Assembly (NCBI GenBank): GCA_963576475.1
Contig: OY754982.1
Coordinates: 258,001 to 322,000, forward strand
DNA: 64,000 nucleotides
DNA from: Molanna angustata
Lineage: Eukaryota; Arthropoda; Insecta; Trichoptera; Molannidae
Direction of reading: 5' to 3'
In this document: positions 13,238-24,900 of the stretch, piece after piece
Position numbering within the stretch: the first letter of the stretch is position 1
How the letters are laid out: every line of letters starts with the position of its first letter
Notes under the pieces: model-generated
Seen by the model: only the letters and a program-made list of their open reading frames with translations
What the model was told of the DNA's origin: nothing
The model's database searches: none
Made by a program: the position numbers and the translations under genes

Positions 13238-13425
13238 AGATGGGTCGATGGCAGAGCGGTTAGCGCGCTGGGCTAGTAATCCAGTGGTGCCGAGTTCGAA
13301 TCCTGCCTCGACCAATTTCGTTCACCTATAGCACAAGCATTTATTTGCTTATTTTAGGGAACGTAGGAAGATGTATATGTACTTGTTTAACAAGGACATA
13401 TTCATTTTTGTTAAAAAAAAAACTT
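13238..13425 (+). repeat. tRNA-headed SINE family S1
   Basis: The head has an A-box-like TGGCAGAGCGGTTAG, an anticodon-arm-like CTGGGCTAGTAATCCAG and a B-box-like GAGTTCGAATCC. It is followed by a unique body (TTCGTTCACC, GCACAAGCATTTAT, AACAAGGACATATTCATT). Related copies are at 50405-50560 (+), 55620-55715 (- tail) and 61938-62110 (-). The T-stem and acceptor mismatches and the shared body argue for a SINE, not a tRNA gene. Confidence 0.8.
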
Positions 13426-13429
13426 ATTT

Positions 13430-13785
13430 AGCCACAAAGGCCGATCAAATTGCTTACTAGGTAGTTACTACAAATTGAAACAAAATTGCACATTTTGTGT
13501 AAAGTAAAAACTGAATTAAAAGTAAAGAATATACCTAGTATTTTACCACAAATTCTCTGTTACCACAAAAACTTTATGTAAGTCATTAATTTGTTTTCAT
13601 TAATTATAACATAAAATTTAAATAATAAATCAACAAATATTTATCGACATTATGATTAACAAAATAAAACCATGAAATAATAATTATAGGTGTGGTTAAT
13701 TATTATTGTTTTTCAACTTACTGTCAATTTGTTTAAGATAATTTATTTCTCTTTATATATCTACAGAATAATTAACTTTAGTCCT
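13430..13785. other. No recognised feature
   Basis: AT-rich spacer without gene-like features. Confidence 0.5.
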
Positions 13786-13789
13786 GTGT

Positions 13790-14660
13790 GAGGGAATTGT
13801 GTGGAGAAGTGGACTTAATGCTTGGTATTTTCAGATTTGGAGTTAAAAAACAACAACATACAGGCTTCGACTTAGAGTGTGTGTGTGTGTACGTGCATTC
13901 GTACTTGCGTGCGTGTGTGTGAGAGTGTGTGTGTGTGCGTGTCTGTTCCTCTCTCTCAACTTTTGATCCGCTTGATGCACATCCGCTTGATTATAAACTA
14001 AAATAAGAAAATATATAGAAAATTTTAGGCCTACAATACTCAGAATTTCGTATTTTTATTCCAGACAGGGGTTATCAACATTTGAATTTGTATTTTATAT
14101 TTCATCATATCTCAAAAACCATAAAATTTAAAACGCTGAATTTTTTTATAAATGTAGCAAAATAATACATTACCTCAAATTCCTTATAATAAAAAATCCA
14201 GGGATTTTAAAACAAATTGAAGCCTTTAAATGCCAATATTTTCATTTTTTTTAATATCGAAAAACGCCGAAACACCCCCAACTAGAATATTTAATTTTCT
14301 ATAAAAAAATAAACATTATAGCATTACATTTCAAAATTATCTCAACTAATTTTGTAAAAATCAAATTTAATGAAGACATCGTTTCAAACATAATAGTTTG
14401 ACACTTAATCCTCATAGATACATACATACATACATACATACTAGGTATCAAGCTGTTTACATATTCGGGGTAGGGAAAGGGGACTGACCTCCACACTAGC
14501 CTATCATAACAGACATATTTTGTAGGTATACATAGAACACACCTACAAAACATGTCATAAAATATTCAGTAATTTGGAATTAAGGGAATATAGTTTGGTA
14601 CGTATTCTTAAACTTTACATACTATCGCCAATTACAGTTAGATCTATATAAATACTGGGT
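13790..14660 (+). repeat. Interspersed repeat family R1, copy B
   Basis: Same order of landmarks as copy A: ACAGGCTTCG, TG tract (13880-13940), CTTTTGATCCGCTTGATG, CAGACAGGGGTTATCAAC, GGGTAGGGAAAGG, GACTGACCTCCA and TAGTTTGGTACGTATTC. It differs by many indels, so it is an old copy. Confidence 0.65.
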
Positions 14661-14664
14661 TCTA

Positions 14665-15175
14665 TATAAATATTGTAAGTACCTAGGTACCTACACAGTT
14701 TATGCTCAATCACACATAGGTATGCCATACATATTCATGAAAACACTCTAGGTATTACATATTATGCAAAGTAATCAAATTTATACCACAACTAGTTGGT
14801 ATTCTACCTACAACATGTTGATATGATCTTGTAATATCCAAACAATATTTCTATATTGGAATTTATTTCACATACCGACCGCCATAGCACAGTTGGTATG
14901 TCTGGAAACAATGGTTGTTTATAAAAAATCCAATATGGAAATAATCTCGCCACTATTATGTCACGCCGGTCTATTTAAATATATACAATTATTTATGCTC
15001 TTTACCTACTGACCTGATCTGAGTCGACTTAAGGATTTTGCCTGGCATTTTTGTTTATTTGTGCATGTGCAATATTGTGAACAAAGGCGGGTTTATTGTC
15101 GTAAGGCAATTTCTTCCAACCAACCAAAGTAACGTCAAGTGAATACATAGTTGAATAACATCAGCATAGAGGTAC
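14665..15175. other. Unannotated spacer with small repeat scraps
   Basis: Contains a GGCAATTTCTTCCAACCAACC word near 15105 that recurs near 29655, 34065 (inverted) and 54640, probably a LINE tail relic. No gene recognised. Confidence 0.4.
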
Positions 15176-15179
15176 TGGT

Positions 15180-15335
15180 ATTTTAATTTAAGAGTTGATG
15201 AAAATAGAAAACAATAGGGGAGACAAAACTTCACCTTGCGGGACACCTACTTCTAAGGTAATGATATCAGATACGTTCTCCCCTATTTACGGTTATAGAG
15301 ACTATCTTTGAACCATTCTTGTACCAATTGCGCTT
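15180..15335 (-). pseudogene. Non-LTR reverse transcriptase fragment
   Basis: On the - strand the translation gives WFKDSLYNRK, a stop, then in another frame LEVGVPQGEVLSPLLFSIF. GVPQGxVLSPLLF is the conserved RT block before the YxDD box. Stops and a frame change show it is a dead scrap. Confidence 0.75.
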
Positions 15336-15339
15336 AATT

Positions 15340-16585
15340 TAGTGTTTTTTACAATCTATCTATATTGTTTGCTTAATGCAAATTTAATTCGTTTATAATA
15401 TTTTATTATACGGCTCCTTTAACCGTAATCGACTCTTGTTTGCTTTAGTGTGTACATTAGTACCTACCTATTTGTATTGATATCGTGTTGTTTATTGTGG
15501 TATTTTGTACTCTTTTTTTCATTTTATGATGTTGTTTTTGTGAGCTGAATAGGTAACTCAATTTTATTTCAGACCCAAGTATTCCTTGTTTTGTTTCAAT
15601 TTAAGATAAAGAATATTTTTAATGTAACATTTTAAACAAAACCTACATTATACTCGTACAAATACATCATTAAAAAATATGTTTTTCGTTCCTTCAGAAA
15701 ATTCAGTAGACATTATTTTTTTTCATCTCAGAAGATACAAGAAAGAAAAATGTTTATTTTCAATTTAATTTTTTGCCCATTTATATACAATTCAATATCG
15801 AAATTTCTTTCAATAGGCCGGGGCTGAACTAATATAATTACTGATTCATGATTATGCTCTTAATGCATTGTATAAATCAGTACTCCAGTACTCGATCAAA
15901 ATCTAATGTTAATCTTAATTCTGTCATAAAAGTTGTTTAGTTCAATATTTAGTATGAAATTAATTAATTTTAATTAAATTGATTTCTAAAGTCTGAATCC
16001 TAATCAACTATGGAAGCCCCGCAATCTTCTGATTCTGGTATAATGATTTGTACCTACCTTGATTCGAATAAGTTAAGTCAATCAACGGTAGGTACCTACA
16101 TTTCTCCGTAGAAGGAACCTTAATTATAAGTTTACAAAGTTGTTAACTCTCTGCGGTTATAAACGAGATCACTTGATGGACTAACGCACCACTCACAAAT
16201 ATAGCCTCATATAGTATCATATTTAATTTTATCATTCCAATACCTAACACATATTTTTTTCAAAAAAAATGTGTGAAATATCGAATAAATAAGATACAAA
16301 AGAGAAAGGCAATCGTAACGTGGTTTCACTGGATTCATGAATCCAGGCCCACGAGCACAGGCCACCAGAATACCAGCCAGAACAGGCGAGCCACATGGGC
16401 TTGCGACCATGTAGGTATGCGGGATTAAGGGGCCACTTTATGACTCAAGTCACGTTCACCACTCACTCACCAATCTCCGACTGATACTCCACTCCCCTGC
16501 GCAACCAAATCCAATAGTATGCGGATAATGCTGCTTTTACCACCCTATCCAAAAGTTGTTTTATATTACCTCTTGGGAGACCCAT
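15340..16585. other. No recognised feature
   Basis: Long AT-rich intergenic stretch. A small GC-richer patch at 16310-16420 has no recognisable protein or RNA signature. Confidence 0.5.
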
Positions 16586-16589
16586 CATA

Positions 16590-16730
16590 ATGCATTAACC
16601 TTCTCCGGAATAGGCTGAACAAATTCACAAAGTTTCATCGCAATCGGATGGTTGGTTTGGGAGTCCATCGGCCATGTACAAACAAACAAATATACGTACC
16701 TATATCCATTTTTATATATATAGATACTAA
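16590..16730 (+). repeat. Degenerate LINE 3' tail
   Basis: Contains AAAGTTTCATCGCAATCGG and TACAAACAAACAAATAT, followed by a TATATATATAGAT end. This arrangement is seen at the 3' ends of many arthropod LINEs. No coding part remains. Confidence 0.4.
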
Positions 16731-18060
16731 GAATTTTCTCAATGCTTAGCAGGAATTTTATTCATGACTTTTGCACAGAGAATGTTCGTTTAAAAATGAG
16801 ACCTATTGACAGATAATAGAACTTTCAAATTGATAATGCATCAGGGCTATTGATCTAGAAATACATATTTCCATTCATATTTACTTAGGTACCTACATTC
16901 CATCATAAAGTTAAAATAAGTATTGCCGATACAAATCATATTAATTAAGAACAATATTAAATATCTATGTATGTAGACATATTTATGTACATATCTGTAT
17001 GTAATAGTTGAATAGTTTATGATGTAATCATATAACGGTTGTACCTATGTACATATTATGTTCGTGTCTTTTCTATTTACCTACAATATTTAGAGTTGAA
17101 ACAATTTCCTTGCATGTTTCTACATGATACCTCCGTTGAATTTTGCAACGAAATGGAAAATCTGAAACATAATATATTGAAATACGAACTATGACGGGAA
17201 ATGGATAGAAATATGTACCTACACTTACATATGTATTCCAGTGAGAACTGACCTGACAAAATGCCACTCTAGCACAACACCCAAGTAATATATTATATAT
17301 AAATAATATGGCTATTGGATGCATTAGAGGTGAGAACATGGTGCAGAAATGGAATTGCTATGAATAATATATTTCGGAGGGTTTATAGCTTGAGATACCT
17401 ACGTATAGCGAAATTAAAAATTAACTGTTATAGACATAGAAAGAATTGCAAATTCGGGAGCAAAAAGGAAAATAGATAAGTAGTTATTGAAGTGGAAATT
17501 AACTACAAATTTGTTTTTATCTATTTTGATCCTAATTTTTGTCTTATTCGCTACCTTAGTTCGCAGCTTCGCAGCCCACACCGCCGAGTAAATTTATTCT
17601 CCTTTCATCTCCTGTGACGGCCTTCTTCATCGGTTTCAATCTTGGGATAAGTTGCTAACAAAGCGATGCATATCTTCCTCCACTCCGCTCGAACTTCAGC
17701 GGCTCTCTTCCACTTTGTGTAGGAAGAACACTTTATGTTCTCGCACACCTGTTCTAGAGTCTCCCTACCAGTTGACTCTTTAACAGGTGTGCGAGACCTA
17801 AACCTTTCCCTCCAAGATGATGTGTTGGCGATCTTCATGTCATAACACATGGTATATCCAATTTGAGCAGTAGGTATAACCAAATGATGACTAACAAGCA
17901 TTTTACTATGCATATTTTTTTACAAAAACATTATCATTAATATTATTAAACATATTTATTCTGTACAATATAAATTTTATGAGTATAAGATGTATCGATA
18001 ATACATGTCGATAGAATTTAGAGCGCTTGTTCGATATAAGAGTATCGTACTTAACATATT
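16731..18060. other. Intergenic stretch upstream of the UGT
   Basis: Mostly AT-rich. A GC-richer - strand open frame at 17605-17913 (WKRAAEVRAEWRKICIALL near its end) could be a LINE C-terminal relic, but this is not secure. No promoter could be pinned down. Confidence 0.4.
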
Positions 18061-18099
18061 ATAAATTTATACCACTATAATAATATTTTGAGATCGCTT

Positions 18100-18475
18100 A
18101 AGAACGATGTATGACAGAGTTCGAAATGAAGATACAAGGAAAGAATGTAAGATGAAGAAAGATGTATTTAACAGAATGAAAGTTAACACATTGAGATGGT
18201 TTGGCCACTTGGGGAGAATGAATGTAGAACGCCTGACGAAGAAAATATACAAAGCTGACAGGAATGGAATAAGAGGTCGGGGGCGCCCAAGAAAAGGATG
18301 GCACGACCATGTAAACGATATTCTGAAACATGGAAATGAAAAAAGCGAACGTGTATAAGACGATGTATGAATGTTGATGATCGCCTTGAATGTGTGTCAA
18401 GATAGAAAAATGTGGCGTTCGGTTCTCTCTGCCTACCCCGTGAGGGACATGGCGTTATGGTATGTATGTATGTAT
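18100..18475 (+). pseudogene. Non-LTR retrotransposon ORF2 3' fragment (YASETW family)
   Basis: Reads MYDRVRNEDTRKEC, LRWFGHLGRMN and RGRGRPRKGWHDHVNDIL, then the family 3' end GGTTCTCTCTGCCTACC and a short TATG microsatellite tail. Same family as 2060-2480. Heavily 5'-truncated and not functional. Confidence 0.8.
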
Positions 18476-18810
18476 GTATAATAATATTTTCACACAAGAA
18501 AAATACAACTTATACGATCATGTACCTAAAAGCATCACCAATAGAAACTATTGAGAGCAATTTTTAATAATAGTATTTCCAGGATATATTAGCAGGATAT
18601 TTAATTAACTATAGTATTTCCCTGTCTGATAGTTATTTCTGTACTGCAATTGTATGAATTGCGGTTCTGTGTGTAATCATAATAATATATGTAGTATAAC
18701 TTCTAATATTTGCCCACATGCTGGAACCGGACAGTCTAGAAAGATCTTCTCCGTATAATTCTTCTGATTCGGATCTTCTAATGCTGAGTGTAATTTTGTT
18801 CTCTTTCCAG

Positions 18811-18953
18811 ATGTGGTTGTGGTTTTGTATACCGGTGCTGTCGTTGGTGATGAGCTGGCAAGGGGAAGCTGCTGAGATCCTTATGATCACTATGGGAGGA
18901 ACCAAGTCACATAAGATACCGTTCTGGGAACTTGCCAGGGGTCTCATACAGAG
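18811..18953 (+). CDS. UGT coding exon 1 (signal peptide, catalytic His)
   Basis: Encodes residues 1-47 plus two bases of codon 48. MWLWFCIPVLSLVMSWQ is a signal peptide. GGTKSHKIPFWELARGLIQ contains the His expected to act as base. The donor is GTGAGC at 18954. An in-frame ATG at 18718 exists, but the acceptor-like TTTCCAG just before 18811 and the signal peptide start favour 18811. Confidence 0.9.
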
Positions 18954-21900
18954 GTGAGCAAATTCATATAGTGATATTAAATTGAAGCTATTCGATTAGC
19001 TGAACATAATATTCATCACGGAAAGCAGTGCCTACTTCCACAAATAACAATAGCTCTCTTCCTGTAAGTAATATTTGTACGAATTTGATAAACTCGATTT
19101 GCAAAACATTTGCAAAACATTTACTAATCAATTACCTACATGTACATTTGAAATTTAAATATATTATCAGTTTTTCTGAACAAACTCAAAGTCAATTGAA
19201 AAACATCAAGCACTTTAAATTTGAGAGAAGATTTTATAGAACTCCATTATGATTATTATATCCATGAAATGGGTAAACATGGATGGTTTTGATTCCGCCG
19301 GTTGACCAGACTTGCTCCATTGATCTTTATATTTAAGCGTAATTACTATATTTCTCCAACCCTTATATTTTTTAAAGCTAAGTACAAGATGGAGAGCTGT
19401 CAAAGCATGCGTTTTGCCAGTACTGTTGTGGAGTGGAAAGTTGGACTCTCAAAAACTCAACAAATAATAAAATTGAAGAATTCGAGATGTGGCTATACAG
19501 AAGGTTGATGCGCATCTCATGGGTCGATACAGTCTCCAATGAAAGAGTTCTAAATATGATGGAGAAAGAGAGAGAGAGTTGCTGACCTCTCTCAAGAGAC
19601 GCAAAGCTGTATATTTTTGCCACATGTTCCATGGTGATAAATATGCCCTTCTTCAACATAAAATGGAGGGAAAGATATAAAGAAGACGGAGTATGTTACG
19701 TAAAATAATATCGTGGTTTAAAAGTCTAAGTTAGTGGTTCGGGATTCTGGATGCAACGTTACTAATTACATAGGTTAGCGCAAGATCGGGATGAGTTTGG
19801 TGTGATGGTCGCCAACTTCTGTTAGGAGAGGCACAAGAAGAAGATTTCTTTTTATCTTGTTTTATCATTTACGTCAGTTGTTCATAGCTCATAGTTTATA
19901 TTTAATTTATTTATAAATGTAAGCAATTATTACAAAAATATTAGCGTTAGCCTCTCCCACTTGGTATGTCCTGTGTTGAGAGAATCTTACTCACAAAATT
20001 AAGTAATTTAGTACAATTTACACAATAAAATACAGCCAGACCAACAAAATTTTCTAGCAATCTTGATATTATCATCCTTTAACATTTCTTTACATTTCAT
20101 CGTTTATCGAAATTCTTCACTTCTTCTTCTTCTTCTTTAGCCTTCCTCCCTCCACTGCTGGATGAAGGCCTCTTCCATTCATCTCTGTCTCTCCCCCTTC
20201 GCATCCAGGTCCTTCCAGCTTGCTGAACTATGTCATCGGACCACCTTTTGGGGGGGGTCTTCCGACACTTCTATTTTTGGTCCAGGGCGTCCACTGTAGG
20301 ATTCTGGGCGCCCACCTAGTATCCCCCTGTCGAGCCAAATGCCCAGCCCATTGCCACTTCAACCTTGCAATTCGATCCATAATATCTGTGACTCTTGTTC
20401 GGCGTCTTATTTATTCGTTTCTTAATTTATCACGAAGGCTCACGCCGAGCATCTGTCTCTCCATGGCCCGCTGCGTACATTTCAGTTTGTGTATGCTTTT
20501 TGTTGTTGAAATTCTTCACAATTTAAATAAAATATTTTGCAATCACTGTTTCGTGTAATATTAGTTTCAGTACAAAGAAACACTAAAGAACCTATGTACA
20601 TATGTTCACATTGACAGTTTCCTTTGTACTTTAATAATTATTGTCCACAGCTTCGGATTTCGAAACGCTTTCAGATCATCGGAAATCAGTGTTAATCAGA
20701 ATTCGAAACACTGTAAAAACAAGAACGATTTCTTAACACACCGCACAAATTGATTCATATTGTCAGTAGATATTGTATTACCAGATCTGCCCCATTAAAA
20801 CTTATGGCATATTAATTCAATGCATCGCCAATTTGAGTTTCGAACTTTTTGCGAAAAAATGTTAAATATGTTGTCTTAAACACTCCATAAACATGCAAAG
20901 GAATTCTTAATGTCATACTCCATCTTGACCAGCTGTCACTCTCGGCGACTTATTATTGAAATATATTATACTGGTTTTGGGAATGGTAGCGTGTATTTTA
21001 AAATTTGGCAGCTCACGTATGTATATGTGTAATGAGGTACATTATGTCTGATCGCAATACGCGTGAAATTTTAAAATGGTCACGCCCAAATTGGACTTAA
21101 TTGTCGAAAAAATATACGACGATGGTCATTATGATATCGATTAAACAAAATAACAACTTTTCATAAATAATATAAATACTAAACGAGTGGGTTGTGGCCT
21201 CAAATACTTATACTCCTCACTACAAGTCACAACACAAAGTATTTAAATTTTTTATGGAAAATTTTCAGCATTTTCATGAAATACTTACTTACTTACTCAG
21301 CCTCTTCTTGAGTCCAGTACAAAGACCTCCCGCTTGGACTTCCACTGATCTCTATCCTGTGTCATTCTTCGCCATTCAGGACCTGCCACTTTTTTGATGT
21401 CGTAGGACCATCTTGTCTGGGGCCTTCCCACGCTTCTGCTTCCCGTTCTTGGCCTCCAGTCCATCACAATTTTTGTCCATCGTCCATCTGACATCCGAGA
21501 TACATGACCCGCCCAACTCCACTTTAATTCCGCTATTCTTTTGGCCACATCTGTTACTCCTGTGTTCTTCCTAATCCATTCATTAGTTTTGTGGTCTCTT
21601 AGCGAGATATTCAACATTCTTCTTTCCATCGCTCTTTGTGTCACTCTTAGCTTTTCCATCATTTTCTTAGTAAATGGGGATGTTTCAAAGCCGTAAGTGA
21701 GCACAGGGAGTACACAAGCGTCAAAAACTTTTTTCATGAAATGAGTTTGTTAAATTATTTTAGATTTAAATATTTTGCTATGAGAATTTGGTTATTCTTC
21801 AATGCCATTTAATGAAACTGATGTTCCTGTTTAACATTTTGAAAATAAAATGATCAAATTTTTAAGTTTCCCGAGCTTGGGGTCACTTACACATTAGGTA

Positions 21901-24900
21901 CACAGGACACACACACATACACAGATACATTGTAACGAAATAATCTCAACATGATACTAGTTGATAATCTGCAGTAAAAAAATAATTTTAAAAATTATGA
22001 ATGCACAACTCTCCATTATATCCTTTGGGATAGTGAGGAGTTAAAACACTTTTTATTGATTTACTAGATTTATTTCTCAAACCACAGTCTGTAGAAAGTG
22101 TAAAAAATTCTACGATGGGATAAAATTTACTGGGATATGTCTCATTCGTGTTGGACCTGAGGAAATTTCGTATTTATCGTGACCCTTCTTATCGTGAAAA
22201 TCTTAACTTAGAATGTGTTATTTTAATGAGAAATATACAACAGTTTTTACTTTTGTATAATAAATTAATAACTTTTGCAACGCATATTACATGAATGATA
22301 AACCAAAATTATTGATAATTATAAAACTTAATAAATATCTCATACAACCCGGTTAGTAAACTGTTTAATTAAAATGTATTTATCAATAAATTAATATCAC
22401 ATGAACGTTACAAAAACTGAGTTATTGCCCAAATCAAAAAGTTCAACCTCCTCGCATTTTTAACAACAACGTCTTTATAATTTTAAATAAGCAATTTCTG
22501 AAATCACGAACATTTACTTTCCAATATCTTACAGTTGGCAAGTCCTTATATAGACAAAAGAAAAGGAAGGTAGGTGGATCCTCTGTCATTATAGAAAACA
22601 AAAAATAATTCAATCCCATCTGTTAAAGGTCACCAAGCAAAAACACAACAATTTGTCATGGACACAATATGCAATAATTGAATTACCGAAATCATCTTGA
22701 AATGGAATGTCAATGTTATGGGTCAGAGAATAAATTAATGAAATGCATTCAAGATAATATTATTCATTTCACAACGTTGAAAAGCAGCAGAGAATGCGTG
22801 GAGTGAAGTCAGCACTGATAGGAATTAGTGTGGGTAGAAGAACTCAAAGGGTTAGTTTAAATCATCCGGATCGAGTGTTTCAATGCGAACCGCGAGCAAT
22901 AATATGCTTCAAAAATCAACATATTTTTTTTTCTAAAACAAACTTCAAACTTGACCATTTCTGAAAGAATACTGAAAATTGACTTTGCTTGCTTTCGTTT
23001 ATCGAAATAAACACACGAAATTGAAATTGATATACATCCGTCGAGTGTGTTCCATAAAATATTTGTTTAGCGCTGACTTCAAAAAGTGATTTTATGTTAA
23101 TAAATATTTAATACCTTTTGTGTTTTTATTTGTGTTGTGTTATTTATAAAATTATCGTGCTTTTTATTTCCACTAGGCAATTATTGTAGGTGTAATATTC
23201 GTCAAACATCTTGAACGAGCTTCCAGTTGCGCTGAGCGCAAATTTGTGTATTTTTGCTTCGTTTGTTTACGTGCAAATCGCCCCCCTTTTCGGCTAAACT
23301 TTATACTTTTTTATGTTTTTATTTTATATGTTGTCATGTTGTTTTATAAACTGATACTAGCTTATGTGAAGTACTTCAACAAAGACACGAAATAATTCAA
23401 CAAAAATGTACAAGAGGCATTTCCATTGGCTGATCGGTTCTACAAGGCTAATCTTAGGGTCGTATTTATAAATCATTCTCAGTGCTAAGTCAGTACTTAG
23501 CACACCGAAATGTATGGAATTTGCCATGCTAAGCATTGAGAAATTTCTGAGTATGATTTATAAATTCGGGCCTTAATCTTTGTTGCGCTTGTCTCAGAAA
23601 CCTATAAGGAAGTAAAAAAAAAATTCTATCCAAATTTTCATCTTGTTAATGTTTACTTCTATGGAATAGTGAAGAGGCATAATTTCACAATTTTTAACCA
23701 TGTTCTCAATATTTATCTTCTACCAAATCCATACGTCAATATCACTTTCATTACTATCACCCACATTATCGTCGGTATAAATATTGTAATGTGCAAAGCA
23801 AACATTACTAGAGATCATTATTAGGTATTTTATCATTTATACTTCTAGATTTAACTGAGAAGGGGGGGTTATCATTTATTCAAAACATTTTAACGTAACC
23901 CCCCTGATGTATTTGACACATTTTTAACTATCAATAGAGACGAAGTTGGAATATTATAGGAAGAACCAGGAGCTCAAGGTACCTACAGGGCTTACAACCT
24001 GTCATCGGCTGGTTCACGTGATCACTTTATGCGCTTGCGCAATGTTCCCCAATTATGCCCTCTTATTGAGTTATCAATGCTATTTTGAAAGTTCTATATA
24101 TTTTAATAATGAGAAATAGATCGTTTGAAAATAAAACGGTATTTTTACTATCGCCGTAATAACAATAATAAATAAAACTTATAAAGCGCCGTTTAGTGAT
24201 ACAAGATCACTTCAAGGACGCTGCTGTAGCTTATTTGTTGTTGGCAATCTATGAAGTAACGAAGAAACCTTTTTGTAACGCCGTCTATTGAGAATTTGTT
24301 ATTTTTTTGTAAACAATGAAAGCAACTGTCCTTATACATGAGGTTACAGTGTTTCGCACAGATGTCACGCTTGAACTGCGCTTGAAATATAATTTCATTT
24401 TTGGCTTGTTTACCTACTTATACCAAATGTGCATATAAATCGAATAATTTTAAAAGTTGCATATATGCAAACATTGGATTTTTCCCTGTCAATGATATTT
24501 TTGAAAAATTTCTCAAAAAAAAAAACATCTCAACGGAGGCGATTAGTATTTGCATTAAATTTTATGACGTCATTAATAAAAAATATTTACATAAATTTAT
24601 AAAAAAATAACTATCTATATATTTATACAACTATAATTACCACAGGTAACCATAATAACTTAATTATATCCAACTTCACATTGATGTTCGGAGTAAGTAA
24701 CGTTATTCACAGGTTACACTGAATTACCATAGCATGATTGGTTAATGAGTTAAAAGCTACTAGTAGGTAGTTATGTACATTATGTTCACATATTGATGGA
24801 GTGATACGATATTATATTGATATTATTTTATAATTAAAATTATTGATTGCATTGATGTAACATCTAATAAATAAAATTGCACCAACTGGTAACATTGTAT

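Noticed and set aside
13238..13313. Possible tRNA-Thr(AGT) gene
   Set aside because: The anticodon arm and the A and B boxes look right, but the T-stem has mismatches, the seventh acceptor pair fails, and the same head with the same unique tail occurs at 61938-62110. It is a SINE head.
16207..16410. 67-codon frame in a GC-richer patch
   Set aside because: No motif or splice context; probably part of an unidentified repeat.
17605..17913. 102-codon - strand frame as a gene
   Set aside because: No recognisable domain and no convincing splice sites; perhaps a LINE relic. Left unassigned.
18718..18810. Upstream in-frame ATG as the UGT start
   Set aside because: It would put 31 polar residues before the signal peptide, and a strong acceptor-like TTCTCTTTCCAG lies directly before the ATG at 18811.
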